Assembly (NCBI GenBank): GCA_019634245.1
Contig: JAHQVR010000041.1
Coordinates: 1 to 17,767 of the forward strand
Length of the DNA stretch: 17,767 nt
Direction: 5' to 3'
Source: Gammaproteobacteria bacterium
GTDB lineage: Bacteria; Pseudomonadota; Gammaproteobacteria; Granulosicoccales; Granulosicoccaceae
Part shown: one piece after another, positions 1 through 8,135 of the stretch
Layout of the letters: each line of letters opens with the position of its first letter
How positions within the stretch are numbered: the stretch's first letter is position 1
Program-made: the position numbers and the translations under genes
The notes under the pieces: model-generated
Seen by the model: only the letters and a program-made list of their open reading frames with translations
What the model was told of the DNA's origin: nothing
Databases searched by the model: none

Positions 1-186
1 ACCGGAATTCTAGGCCCGGTGGTTGGTATGGTTGGTTGCGTCCAAGCCATTGAAACCCTAAAAGTGTTGGCCGATATAGGTGATGACCTCAGCGGCAGAT
101 TGATACTCTTTGATGGGCTTACTATGGAATGGAATGAAGTGCGACTGCCGAAGAACCCGAGCTGACCCGTTTGCGGCACTGGCTAG
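1..186 (+). CDS. moeB: MoeB/ThiF/HesA-family sulfur-carrier adenylyltransferase, C-terminal fragment; possible selenoprotein (TGA at 163-165)
   Basis: Only the 3' end is present, read in frame 1 from base 1. MoeB adenylates the C-terminal glycine of the molybdopterin synthase small subunit (MoaD) so that sulfur can be loaded. The visible part matches the MoeB C-terminus: a GPVVGMVG segment, then QAIETLKVLADIG, SGRLILFDG and the terminal KNPS. From memory, E. coli MoeB ends RNPGCEVCGQ, whose two Cys bind zinc. Here the frame reads KNPS, TGA (163-165), PVCGTG, TAG (184-186). The TGA falls on the first zinc-ligand Cys (Cys244 in E. coli) and the second Cys is kept. Two readings are possible: selenocysteine insertion giving a UxxC motif and an end at 186, or a nonsense change ending the protein at 165. 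Codons that still match the family after TGA favour recoding or a very recent mutation. A related ThiF-type activating enzyme is possible. The family call is firm; recoding is inference. Confidence 0.8.
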
Positions 187-210
187 GTTACGTTGTCACA
201 TTGCGCACGG
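167..210 (+). promoter_or_regulatory. Possible bacterial SECIS-like hairpin just after the in-frame TGA
   Basis: A folded arm can be drawn 1 nt after the TGA. The outer stem is CCGT 167-170 with ACGG 207-210. Then GCG 173-175 pairs with CGC 204-206 (TT 171-172 bulged) and CA 177-178 with TG 202-203. The upper stem is TGGC 180-183 with GTCA 195-198, followed by a bulged T184, then AG 185-186 with TT 193-194. The loop GTTACG (187-192) opens with GU and starts 21 nt after the TGA. Known bacterial SECIS elements have the loop about 16-37 nt after UGA, a G at the start of the loop and, in E. coli fdhF, a bulged U in the upper stem. The fit is suggestive, but the stem has wobble pairs and internal loops and was drawn by eye. 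Confidence 0.4.
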
Positions 211-341
211 CCACCTGGGCATAACAACCAGTCACGCATTCACCACCACCAAGCACGCCAACCCCAAGTCTGGTGTTCATATTAGCATTCAAGCGCTGTT
301 CGGCGGTGTAGGTTAAAGAGTGTTGGATCCAGCTTGAGGCT

Positions 342-1235
342 CTAGTGTTGGGTATCAGCCGAAGACTGAGTACCTGGCGTTGCCTTAAACAACGCGCTGA
401 CATCCACCGCATCGTAGCGGTACTGCGCATCACAAAACTCGCAGGTGATTTCAACCAGTTTACGCTCTTCAATGATAGACATCACCTCTTCTTCCCCTAA
501 CCCAACGAGCAGACCATCGCTTCGCTCTTTTGAACAACTGCAGTGGAACTCCAGAGACGATTCACCAAAAAGCCTCACCTGCTCCTCATGGTAGAGCGTG
601 TGAAGCAGCCGCTCGGCACTCGCGCTAAGAATCTCCTCACTTGTCAGCGTGTCAGCCAGAACAGTCGCTCGTTGCCAGCCATCGGCGTCATCAGCGTGCT
701 GCTCTTCCGCGGGCAATTTTTGCAAAAGCATCCCCGCAGCGGCAGAATCGCTGACGTGCAAATGCAACTGGGTGCTGAGTTGTTCGCTGGTGTGAAAATA
801 GGCTGCCAATACTGCCGACAGGGTGTCGCCCTCCAACGGCACGATTCCCTGGTACGGTTCGCTGTATTCGTTGGCCTCAATCGTGATGGTTAAACTGGCT
901 CGATCGCCAAACACTGTCTGAGTGTTTGTTGACATCGGCGTACTACCGAACCGCGCCAATCCGCGAAGCTTGCCATCGTTGGTGACTTGTACCACCAACA
1001 AGTGCACCGGTCCATCTCCCCGAACTTGGAAAGTCATACGCCCTTGATACTTGATCGTACCGGCCAATAATGAGGCAGCTACAAACGCCTCACCAAGCAC
1101 TTGCTTAACCGTATCGGGATAGTCAATCCGTGCAATAGCCGCTTGCCAGGTTTTGTCTAAATGTACAATCTGACCACGGACATCGCAGGTTTCAATTAAA
1201 AAGCGTTGCCTGGTATCGGCTGACCTGCTGGCCAT
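342..1235 (-). CDS. hslO: Hsp33 redox-regulated chaperone
   Basis: Cytosolic holdase chaperone switched on by oxidation: four C-terminal Cys bind zinc when reduced and form disulfides under oxidative and heat stress, exposing a surface that binds unfolded proteins. The 297-residue product is close to the usual size of about 290. The N-terminal substrate-binding domain is recognisable (DYPDTVKQVLGEA, RGDGPVHLLVV, YQGIVPLEGDTL). The redox switch is a CSC pair (about residues 232/234) and a CEFC pair (about 265/268), 30 residues apart. I chose ATG 1235. A longer frame begins at TTG 1259, but it overlaps the upstream BON gene and has no ribosome site, whereas the ATG has AGAGAG about 12 nt upstream. 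It lies 10 bp after the BON lipoprotein gene, so the two are probably co-transcribed, and it converges on the moeB-like gene. Confidence 0.95.
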   Translation of the reverse strand: MASRSADTRQRFLIETCDVRGQIVHLDKTWQAAIARIDYPDTVKQVLGEAFVAASLLAGTIKYQGRMTFQVRGDGPVHLLVVQVTNDGKLRGLARFGSTPMSTNTQTVFGDRASLTITIEANEYSEPYQGIVPLEGDTLSAVLAAYFHTSEQLSTQLHLHVSDSAAAGMLLQKLPAEEQHADDADGWQRATVLADTLTSEEILSASAERLLHTLYHEEQVRLFGESSLEFHCSCSKERSDGLLVGLGEEEVMSIIEERKLVEITCEFCDAQYRYDAVDVSALFKATPGTQSSADTQH

Positions 1236-1245
1236 TGCGCTTAAA

Positions 1246-1578
1246 CTACTCTCTGACAACGATGTTGTTGTGTACGAAAATTACTCCAGCAACACCTGAC
1301 GCTACTGTCTCAGCTGCATAGTACTCAAGATCAGTATTCACCGTTCCGATCAGCCTGATATTGCCCTCACCGGTGGTGAATACATCGATCAGTATCCCAG
1401 AGGTGTCAGGATGATTTCGCAGCGCTTGACGAACCTCATTTGACAGAGGGTTAGTATCGCCACCCCGCTGACCGAATCTGGGGGGTGTAAAGCCCTGACA
1501 GGCTGACAAACCAGCAACGGCACACACGGACAACCCCAACTTAAGCACGGCTCGGCGCTTGGTTGTAACTGCTGACAT
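1246..1578 (-). CDS. Small BON-domain lipoprotein
   Basis: A 110-residue exported protein. The N-terminus TTKRRAVLKLGLSVCAVAG is followed by a lipobox L24-S-A-C27, so Cys27 should be lipidated. The RR followed by A-V-L-K resembles a Tat-type signal. After a short linker, one BON domain covers roughly residues 44-110, with the typical amphipathic start (LSNEVRQALRNHPDT), the strand pattern around IRLIGTV, and a final segment ending NNIVVRE. BON proteins bind phospholipid or peptidoglycan at the envelope; E. coli DolP and OsmY carry two BON copies, this one only one. The start has GAGGA 7 nt upstream. It sits 10 bp ahead of hslO, suggesting shared expression in an envelope and redox stress context. 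The exact role is unknown. Confidence 0.8.
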   Translation of the reverse strand: MSAVTTKRRAVLKLGLSVCAVAGLSACQGFTPPRFGQRGGDTNPLSNEVRQALRNHPDTSGILIDVFTTGEGNIRLIGTVNTDLEYYAAETVASGVAGVIFVHNNIVVRE

Positions 1579-1823
1579 CCTGGATTCCTCACTCGGTAAT
1601 TTTCTGATACTGAAATGGTAGCACTGAAGTTTAGTTCTTACCTGAACGGGGAATCTGACAATGCCAGCAACCCCCTAGCACTGATGTGATTTGAGAATGG
1701 GTGGGTACACCCAATCTGCACAGGTTGTACTGAAATTGATCGAGGCAGTTGAGCCTAGTGCCACTGGATCAGACTCGATGACGGTGTTGTTACCAACACT
1801 CAGCTACAGCCATTTTGTGGCGG
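1579..1823. other. Intergenic region between dctM and the BON gene, with a small hairpin
   Basis: Noncoding spacer of 245 bases. It must hold the 3' end of the TRAP operon and the promoter of the BON-hslO pair, all on the minus strand. A 6-bp perfect hairpin, GTGTTG (1784-1789) with CAACAC (1794-1799) and loop TTAC, lies 24 nt past the dctM stop. It has no T-run on the minus strand, so it is at best a weak terminator. No convincing promoter was picked out. Confidence 0.4.
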
Positions 1824-3137
1824 CTACCCCGCTGGTCTTTGCCGCATATTCTCCGGCAACCAGGTGGCCAAATCGGGAACGGCGATCAGAACAAACACCA
1901 TCACCACCATGATCAAGAACATCGGCAAGGCCGCTCGCGCAATATAGCCCATGTCATGGTCAGTCATTCCCTGAAGCACAAACAAATTAAAGCCTATCGG
2001 CGGAGTAATTTGAGCCATCTCCACCGCCACCACTACAAAAATGCCGAACCAGATCAGATCGATTCCCGCTTCGCGGATCATCGGTTCAACCACCGCCATG
2101 GTCAGCACTACCGAGGAGATACCATCAAGAAAACAACCCAGAATGATGTAGAACACCAACAGGGCCATGATGAGTTCGAACTTTGATAAATTCAAAGAGC
2201 CAATGTAGTCAGCCAATGCTCTGGGTAAGCCGGTGAATCCCATCGACAAGGACAAAAAGGCAGCGCCGGCCAAAATCAACGCAATCATGGCCGAGGTTCG
2301 AGTAGCGCCCATCAAGCTGATCGTAAAATTCTTCCAGCTTAAACTACGTTGAAACGCTGCCAGCGTCAACGCACCGAGCACACCAAAGGCCGCGGCCTCA
2401 GTCGCTGTTGCGTACCCTGTGTACATCGAGCCAATCACTAACAGAACCAACAAAATCACCGGCAGCAAGAAACGACTGTTCTTGAGCTTTTCAGTAAAAC
2501 TCATACCCGGTTCTGCCATGGGTTTGAAGGATTTAGACACTTTAGAAGTGACCGCTACGTACAACATAAACATCGCGGCTAGCACCAAGCCAGGCAATAT
2601 GCCGGCTAAAAAAAGTTTAGTAATGGATTCATTGATAGTCACCCCATAAACAATCAACGTTAACGATGGCGGAATCATCAAACCCAAGGTAGCGGCACCT
2701 GCAAGTGTGCCGATAATCATCCGCTCGGGGTATTCGCGTTTTCGAAGTTCGGGAATCGACATCTTGCCAACGGTGGTAAGCGTGGCTGCCGAACTGCCAG
2801 AGACGGCAGCAAACACCGTACAGCCAACAATATTGGTATGCACGAGCCCACCGGGAAGCCTGGCCATCCATGGAGACAAACCCCGAAACATATCTTCACT
2901 CAAGCGCGTGCGAAAGAGAATTTCACCCATCCAGATAAACAACGGAAGAGCTGTTAAGGTCCAGGACGATGACATAGACCAGATCGTGGTGATCATCGCA
3001 TCGCCTGGGGGACGTGAAGAAAACAAAGTCATGCCCACAAAGGCCACGCCGATCAGCGCAAGCCCTACCCAAACTCCTGTGCCAAGCAGCAGGAACAACA
3101 CAAACAAGAATATTGAAATGGGGGCTAGTTGTTCCAT
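1824..3137 (-). CDS. dctM: TRAP transporter large permease subunit (DctM family)
   Basis: Large membrane subunit of a tripartite ATP-independent periplasmic transporter, which drives solute uptake with a sodium or proton gradient. It is 437 residues, about the usual size, and hydrophobic throughout, as expected for roughly 11-13 membrane segments. Family signatures seen are FAAVSGSSAATLTTVG, LGLMIPPSLTLIVYG, ITKLFLAGILPG and YATATEAAAFG, the last matching the conserved TEAAA region. It is the last gene of dctP-dctQ-dctM and starts 37 nt after dctQ. The ATG has no strong ribosome site; the short dyad CACCGTCGGTG lies just upstream. The substrate cannot be read from this subunit. Confidence 0.95.
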   Translation of the reverse strand: MEQLAPISIFLFVLFLLLGTGVWVGLALIGVAFVGMTLFSSRPPGDAMITTIWSMSSSWTLTALPLFIWMGEILFRTRLSEDMFRGLSPWMARLPGGLVHTNIVGCTVFAAVSGSSAATLTTVGKMSIPELRKREYPERMIIGTLAGAATLGLMIPPSLTLIVYGVTINESITKLFLAGILPGLVLAAMFMLYVAVTSKVSKSFKPMAEPGMSFTEKLKNSRFLLPVILLVLLVIGSMYTGYATATEAAAFGVLGALTLAAFQRSLSWKNFTISLMGATRTSAMIALILAGAAFLSLSMGFTGLPRALADYIGSLNLSKFELIMALLVFYIILGCFLDGISSVVLTMAVVEPMIREAGIDLIWFGIFVVVAVEMAQITPPIGFNLFVLQGMTDHDMGYIARAALPMFLIMVVMVFVLIAVPDLATWLPENMRQRPAG

Positions 3138-3174
3138 TTAGACACCGTCGGTGAATGACTCTTTATACATGCGC

Positions 3175-3690
3175 CTAATGAGAGGCAATAGCATCAGATT
3201 TTATGTTGTGGCGCTTTGTGGCGAGTAACTGAATCAAATTGTCCCAAAAACAAATCGCCAGCAGGACTGAACCTATTGCCATACTCATTTGCGGAATCCA
3301 TAGCGGCGTGGCGTCCTGTCCTTGACTAACGTCTTTAAATTTGTAGGACCAGTAGACCGCCTTGATAGCGTAATACGCCACATAGGTTGTGGCCACGCTA
3401 CCAATAGCAAAACACCAGACTTCCAACCATCGGCGCGTTTTTTCACCTACTGCGTTCAACAGAATATTGACGCGAATGTGAGCGCCGCGGTTCAACGCAT
3501 AGGCAAAGGCGAAAAACGAAGCCGCAGCCATACAGTAGCCAGCGTAGTCTGGTGCGCCGCGAAAGGTCAGAGCCGTCCAACGAGCCACCATTTGAATGAC
3601 AATCAGGCCCAGCATCACGATTAAGAACAGCGCGGCTACGACACCGGATGCTAAATACAGACGATCGAGAAAAGTTCGTAGAGTTTTCAT
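3175..3690 (-). CDS. dctQ: TRAP transporter small permease subunit (DctQ family)
   Basis: Small membrane subunit that pairs with DctM. It has four predicted hydrophobic segments within 171 residues, the usual arrangement, and typical DctQ pieces: GAHIRVNILL after the second segment and TPLWIPQ before the last. I start it at ATG 3690 (MKTLRTFLDR). The frame stays open to a TTG at 3726, but that TTG lies inside the terminator hairpin, so it is unlikely. The ribosome site AGGAGG at 3707-3712 is 16 nt from the ATG, longer than normal; an ATT at 3694-3696 in the same frame would have 10-nt spacing. The exact start is therefore uncertain by two codons. Confidence 0.9.
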   Translation of the reverse strand: MKTLRTFLDRLYLASGVVAALFLIVMLGLIVIQMVARWTALTFRGAPDYAGYCMAAASFFAFAYALNRGAHIRVNILLNAVGEKTRRWLEVWCFAIGSVATTYVAYYAIKAVYWSYKFKDVSQGQDATPLWIPQMSMAIGSVLLAICFWDNLIQLLATKRHNIKSDAIASH

Positions 3691-3706
3691 CGCAATGAGC
3701 TTAATG

Positions 3707-3712
3707 CCTCCT
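3707..3712 (-). promoter_or_regulatory. Strong ribosome binding site of dctQ with unusual spacing
   Basis: A perfect AGGAGG on the minus strand. It lies 16 nt before the first ATG of dctQ and 10 nt before an in-frame ATT. It sits just after the intercistronic hairpin, so transcripts that pass the terminator should be efficiently translated. Confidence 0.5.
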
Positions 3713-3720
3713 GGAGAAAC

Positions 3721-3748
3721 AAACAAGCGCCCGATTGGGCGCTTGTTT
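3721..3748 (-). terminator. Rho-independent-type hairpin between dctP and dctQ
   Basis: A perfect 12-bp stem (3721-3732 with 3737-3748, core AAGCGCCC/GGGCGCTT) closes a 4-nt loop. On the minus strand it is followed by TTTGTTTC, an interrupted T-run. It lies 32 nt after the dctP stop and before the dctQ ribosome site. In binding-protein transporter operons, such hairpins commonly let the periplasmic protein be made in excess over the membrane subunits, by partial termination or by protecting the dctP mRNA 3' end. That role here is inference. Confidence 0.8.
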
Positions 3749-3780
3749 TCGATAGCTAAGCAAAAAGAACTCGCGAGAGC

Positions 3781-4782
3781 TTAGTTAGCGTTAAACGCAT
3801 CCACAATCGCAGCACCCGTGTCGCCTGCAGCTTCCAACCATTCATCCGTCATCGTTTTGCCGATACCTTTAAGCTCATCTTTAAGCATATCGCTCGCAGG
3901 TCCAACAGTCATACCACCAGCGGTCAATCCAGCCAGGGTAAAACCTGTGTATTCTTTGGAACGCCAAGTGCCGGCATACTCAGCTATCTGAGCACAGGCA
4001 TTGATGACATTTTTTTGAGCATCGCTCGTATCGTTCCAGACATCCTTATTTACAAACACGTAGTTGCGTGGCAACCAGGCATCCACCTCATAGAAGTGAG
4101 TCAAGCTTTCCCACACTTTTCGGTCATACCCGGTCGCCCCCGAGGACACCATAGATTCGGCAACACCCGTGGCGAATGCTTGTGAGATTTCCGCCGCTTC
4201 AATAGTGACGGGTAACATACCGGTGAGCTCCGCTAACCGGGCAGTGGCATTGTTATATGAGCGAAATTTTATCCCTTTCATGTCAGCCACAGAATTGACT
4301 TCTTTTTTGAAATACAGTCCCTGTGGAGGCCAAGGCACCGCATACAATAACACCAAGCCTTGCTCATCCAATGTGCTTTCAAGTGTTGGCTTTGCGGCAG
4401 CCCAGAGCTTGTCAGCGTCGTCAAAAGAAGTGGCAAGGAACGGTACTGAATCAAAACCGAATACTGCGTTTTCGTTTTGATGACCAGAGAGTAGTCGTTC
4501 ACCGATAGGCGCTTGGCCGGTCTGCACAGCACGTTTAATGTCAGCACCTTTAAAAAGAGAGCCGGAAGGGTGAGTAACAATTTCAATCTCACCACCGGTG
4601 CCGGTAGTCACACACTTACCAAATTCGGCTGCCGTTACTGAATGAAAGTTTGAACCCGAATACGCCAATGGCATATCCCATTTCTCAGCAGCGGCTGATA
4701 CTGAAAGGCATAAAGCGCCGATCGTGGCACCCGCAATGACTCCCGCTTTACATCTGTGAGCGCGGCTTTTCAATTTGATCAT
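3781..4782 (-). CDS. dctP: TRAP transporter periplasmic solute-binding protein (DctP family)
   Basis: Periplasmic receptor of the TRAP system, 333 residues. The N-terminus has basic residues followed by a hydrophobic stretch (GVIAGATIGALCLSVSAAA), a Sec signal peptide probably cut near residue 32. The conserved DctP region KGIKFRSYN is at about residues 170-177; the Arg (about 174) is the family residue that usually salt-bridges a substrate carboxylate. This supports an organic acid ligand without identifying it. The start is well supported by AGGAGA 9 nt upstream of the ATG. It is first in the operon and is separated from dctQ by the terminator hairpin, so it is probably expressed at a higher level. 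Confidence 0.93.
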   Translation of the reverse strand: MIKLKSRAHRCKAGVIAGATIGALCLSVSAAAEKWDMPLAYSGSNFHSVTAAEFGKCVTTGTGGEIEIVTHPSGSLFKGADIKRAVQTGQAPIGERLLSGHQNENAVFGFDSVPFLATSFDDADKLWAAAKPTLESTLDEQGLVLLYAVPWPPQGLYFKKEVNSVADMKGIKFRSYNNATARLAELTGMLPVTIEAAEISQAFATGVAESMVSSGATGYDRKVWESLTHFYEVDAWLPRNYVFVNKDVWNDTSDAQKNVINACAQIAEYAGTWRSKEYTGFTLAGLTAGGMTVGPASDMLKDELKGIGKTMTDEWLEAAGDTGAAIVDAFNAN

Positions 4783-5158
4783 TTGGCAAAATCTCCTGGT
4801 TTATTGGTAGTGAAGTTTTATGAATTGCCTGACCTTTTGCATGGCAACGTTACAGGGGCCAAACAAGGCAATGGCCACACATTACTGCGTAGGTGCGCTG
4901 TGGTCAAACAAAGCTAGGAACTTTGTACCGATCCAGCACCAATTGCGACTGACCGTCAGGTCCAGAGCGCCTAAAGCACTGGATTTGACTGAAGCCAAGG
5001 AGTTATTTTCGGTAAGTCGAGCAAAAACACCCAATTGGATGGGGTCTAGCCAAGCACGTTCTATCGATCTTCCGTCGAGAGCCACCCAGTTGAATTCGGC
5101 ACTCGCCAAAGATCCATTCTCGGCTATGACGCCCGACGAAAATCGCTTGGGTGACTCG
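4783..5158. other. Noncoding region between gatB and dctP (promoter region of the TRAP operon)
   Basis: A 376-base spacer that must hold the dctPQM promoter, its regulator sites and the end of the gatCAB transcript. Frames are open on both strands (plus 4820-5194, minus 4882-5109), but neither product resembles a known family, and the plus frame runs into the gatB 3' end. I found no strong terminator and no clear long operator dyad. Confidence 0.4.
4818..4847 (-). promoter_or_regulatory. Weak sigma-70-like promoter candidate for dctPQM
   Basis: On the minus strand, TTGCCA (4842-4847) and TCATAA (4818-4823) are separated by 18 bases, about 35 nt before the dctP ATG. The -10 match is poor, so this is only a candidate. 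Confidence 0.22.
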
Positions 5159-6595
5159 CTAGCTATTGAGCTTTTTCTTGAGTATGTCGTTTAGCGTTGC
5201 CGGGTTAGCTTTGCCCTGCGAGGCCTTCATCACCTGACCAACAAAAAAGCCCAGAAGCTTTTCTTTCCCACCCCGGTATTCCTCCGCCTGCGAGGGGTTA
5301 GCGGCGATCACCTCATCGATCATCGCTTCAATCGCTGATGTATCGGTTATTTGTCGAAGCCCCTTAGCATCGATGATGTCATCGACAGAGCGGTTGGAAG
5401 ACCACAATTCATCAAACACCTGTTTTCCAATTTTCCCGGAAATGGTGTTGTCATCCACCCTCGCCAACAAAGCGCTAAACTGATCAGCGTCCACGGGTGA
5501 TTCACTCAGGGACTTATCTTCTTTGTTCAAACGCGCAAACAGCTCTCCCAATATCCAATTTGACGCAAGCTTAGGCTTGAAGGTTTGATCGGCGATAACC
5601 TTTTCAAAAAAATCAGCAGTGCTCCGATCCGCCGTTAGCGCAGCGGCGTCAGCGGTCGGCAATTCAAACTCTGCTATGAATCTCTCAAAGCGTGCTCGCG
5701 GCAGTTCAGGCATATCGCGTCGCACGGTATCGATAAATTCTTTGTCGACGACCAATGGCGGCAGGTCTGGTTCTGGGAAATACCGATAATCGTTGGCTTC
5801 TTCTTTAGAACGCATCGATCGGGTTTCGTCTTTGTCAGCATCATAAAGGCGAGTTTCCTGAACGACATCACCACCGCCTTCCAAAACATCAATCTGTCGT
5901 TCGACTTCAAACTCTATTGCCCTTTCCAAAAATCGAAAGGAATTGACGTTTTTTACTTCCGTGCGAGTGCCAAGTTCTTCTGTGCCAGTTGGACGTATGG
6001 AAACATTTGCATCACAACGAAAAGAACCTTCCTGCATGTTGCCGTCGCAAATGTCGATGTATCGAACTAAGGCATGAATATGTTTGGCATACGCGACCGC
6101 TTCTGCAGCAGATCGCATATCAGGCTCCGAGACGATTTCCAACAGTGGCGTACCTGCTCGATTCAAATCAATACCCGTTTTGTCGCTAAATAAATCGTGC
6201 ACAGACTTACCAGCATCTTCTTCCAGGTGAGCCCGAGTGATGTTGATACGCTTAGAGGATTCATCAGGTAACACCACAGTGACGTGCCCCTGCCCCACAA
6301 TCGGTAAGGCCATTTGAGATATCTGATAACCCTTGGGCAAATCAGGATAAAAGTAATTTTTACGGGCGAATTGTGAACACTCGGTAATCTCAGCATCAGT
6401 AGCCAAGGCAAAACGAACCGCCAGCTTAACTACGCCAGCGTTTACCACGGGCAACACGCCGGGTAACCCCAAATCCACCGCGCAAGCTTGTGTGTTTGGC
6501 TCTGCACCAAAGGCCGTGGACGCCCCGGAGAATATTTTGCTCATGGTGGCAAGCTGGGCATGAATCTCTAACCCAATCACAGTTTCCCAAGACAT
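5159..6595 (-). CDS. gatB: Asp-tRNA(Asn)/Glu-tRNA(Gln) amidotransferase subunit B
   Basis: tRNA-binding and kinase subunit of GatCAB. It phosphorylates the side chain of mischarged Asp-tRNA(Asn) or Glu-tRNA(Gln) and transamidates it with ammonia passed from GatA. It is 478 residues, the usual length. The N-terminal cradle domain shows [49 protein letters not shown] and [13 protein letters not shown]. The helical and YqeY-like C-terminal domain ends [17 protein letters not shown] followed by a lysine-rich tail. It is the last gene of gatC-gatA-gatB, 10 bp after gatA. The sequence alone does not show whether Asn or Gln tRNA, or both, is the physiological substrate. Confidence 0.97.
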   Translation of the reverse strand: MSWETVIGLEIHAQLATMSKIFSGASTAFGAEPNTQACAVDLGLPGVLPVVNAGVVKLAVRFALATDAEITECSQFARKNYFYPDLPKGYQISQMALPIVGQGHVTVVLPDESSKRINITRAHLEEDAGKSVHDLFSDKTGIDLNRAGTPLLEIVSEPDMRSAAEAVAYAKHIHALVRYIDICDGNMQEGSFRCDANVSIRPTGTEELGTRTEVKNVNSFRFLERAIEFEVERQIDVLEGGGDVVQETRLYDADKDETRSMRSKEEANDYRYFPEPDLPPLVVDKEFIDTVRRDMPELPRARFERFIAEFELPTADAAALTADRSTADFFEKVIADQTFKPKLASNWILGELFARLNKEDKSLSESPVDADQFSALLARVDDNTISGKIGKQVFDELWSSNRSVDDIIDAKGLRQITDTSAIEAMIDEVIAANPSQAEEYRGGKEKLLGFFVGQVMKASQGKANPATLNDILKKKLNS

Positions 6596-6605
6596 AGCTT
6601 AAGCC

Positions 6606-8060
6606 TTAATCGATGCCCACTGGCGTTTGCTTATGCCAGTCGGTGGATTGTTGAAACAGATGAGCCACATTAAGCAGCCGCGCCTCGTCAAAATAATTGC
6701 CGATCAGTTGCAGGCCAATGGGCAAGCCTTGGTGGATACCACAGGGAATAGACATAGCAGGCATTCCACTTAAATTGGCCGACACAGTGAATAGATCGTT
6801 TAAATACATCGCCACTGGGTCGTCAGACTTCTCACCCTTGGCAAATGCCGGAGTCGGCGTTGCCGGACCTGCAATAACATCTACTTGTTTAAACGCCTCA
6901 GTAAAGTCATCACTGATCAATCGTCTTACCTGCTGTGCTTTCCGATAGTACGCATCGTAAAAACCCGCGGACAACACATACGTACCAATCATAATGCGGC
7001 GCTTGACTTCAGCGCCAAAACCCTCGCCCCGAGATCGCTTGTATAAGTCTTCAAGATCGACAGGATTGTCACACCGGTAGCCAAAACGCACACCATCGAA
7101 TCGAGATAAGTTGCTGGAGGCCTCTGCTGGAGCGACCACATAGTAGGCTGGAATGCAGAGCGATTGATTGGGCAATGAAATATCCACAATCCGTGCTCCG
7201 AGCTTCTCTAACTCTTTGATACCCACTTGCACAGCCTGAGCCACTGCATCGTCTAGTCCGGCGGAAAAGTACTCAGTAGGAATACCAATCTTTAAACCCT
7301 CAATTGATGTGTTTAAACCGGCAACGTAGTCAGGTACAGCTTGCGCGCTGGACGTGCTGTCGCGTGCGTCGACACCTGCCATGGCGTGCAAAACCATCGC
7401 ACAATCTTCGGCCGTTTGTGCCAGCGGCCCAGCTTGATCAAGACTTGATGCAAACGCAATCATTCCGTAGCGCGACACACGACCATAGGTGGGTTTGATA
7501 CCACTAATGCCACACAGCGCGGCTGGTTGTCTTATCGAACCACCCGTATCGGTACCGGTAGCCAGCGGCGTCAGTCGGGCCGCTACTGCTGCTGCACTCC
7601 CTCCGGATGAGCCACCGGGAACGCAGTCGGTGTTCCATGGGTTCGCCACAGAACCGAAGAAACTATTCTCATTCGAAGAACCCATCGCAAACTCATCCAT
7701 ATTGGCCTTAGCCATTGTGACCATGCCTGCGTCTCGTAAACGAGTGACCACCGTGGCATCGTAAGGTGCGTGAAAGTTACTAAGCATTTGCGAACCGCAA
7801 GTCGTTAACTGACCCTTAGTGCAAAAAATATCTTTGTGCACCATAGGTATGCCCTGCAAAGCACTGCGGGTACCGGCTGCGCGTTTCTCATCAGCGACCT
7901 GCGCTGCCGCTGTTGCTCCTTCGGCATCCACAGTGATTAAACTGTTATAGGTGCTATCGTGAGAGGCAATCCTGTTCAGATAATGATCGGTAAGCTCGCG
8001 ACTCGATACCGCGCCGCTGTCGAGCATGCCGGAGAGTTCGGCCAAAGTTTTTTCATGCAT
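6606..8060 (-). CDS. gatA: Asp-tRNA(Asn)/Glu-tRNA(Gln) amidotransferase subunit A
   Basis: Amidase-signature subunit that hydrolyses glutamine and sends ammonia to GatB. It is 484 residues, normal for the family. By alignment to the known Ser-cisSer-Lys triad, the catalytic residues should be Lys76 ([11 protein letters not shown]), Ser151 in PGGSSGGSA and the nucleophile Ser175 in [11 protein letters not shown]. The C-terminal region keeps [10 protein letters not shown] and the segment around [10 protein letters not shown]. The ATG at 8060 matches the usual family N-terminus (HEKTLAELS), but its ribosome site is weak. It follows gatC after 75 bases, an AT-rich spacer containing the palindrome CGATATCG. 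Confidence 0.97.
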   Translation of the reverse strand: MHEKTLAELSGMLDSGAVSSRELTDHYLNRIASHDSTYNSLITVDAEGATAAAQVADEKRAAGTRSALQGIPMVHKDIFCTKGQLTTCGSQMLSNFHAPYDATVVTRLRDAGMVTMAKANMDEFAMGSSNENSFFGSVANPWNTDCVPGGSSGGSAAAVAARLTPLATGTDTGGSIRQPAALCGISGIKPTYGRVSRYGMIAFASSLDQAGPLAQTAEDCAMVLHAMAGVDARDSTSSAQAVPDYVAGLNTSIEGLKIGIPTEYFSAGLDDAVAQAVQVGIKELEKLGARIVDISLPNQSLCIPAYYVVAPAEASSNLSRFDGVRFGYRCDNPVDLEDLYKRSRGEGFGAEVKRRIMIGTYVLSAGFYDAYYRKAQQVRRLISDDFTEAFKQVDVIAGPATPTPAFAKGEKSDDPVAMYLNDLFTVSANLSGMPAMSIPCGIHQGLPIGLQLIGNYFDEARLLNVAHLFQQSTDWHKQTPVGID

Positions 8061-8135
8061 AGCGCTGAATTAGCCTGAAGGGTGAATATAAAAAAATACG
8101 ATATCGAATTACTTAGGAGGAACCCAGTGGTCGAT

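Noticed and set aside
110..316. Plus-strand open frame of 68 codons at the moeB end
   Set aside because: It starts inside the clear MoeB frame and shows no family features.
188..472. Minus-strand open frame of 94 codons
   Set aside because: It overlaps the hslO 3' end in another frame, resembles no family, and its low-complexity end lies in the spacer.
1236..1259. Longer hslO starting at TTG 1259
   Set aside because: It would overlap the BON gene without a ribosome site; ATG 1235 gives a normal Hsp33 length.
3691..3726. Longer dctQ starting at TTG 3726
   Set aside because: The start codon would lie inside the terminator hairpin and upstream of the AGGAGG site.
4820..5194. Plus-strand open frame of 124 codons between dctP and gatB
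   Set aside because: No recognisable domain, no ribosome site, and it runs antisense into gatB; kept only as a spacer note.
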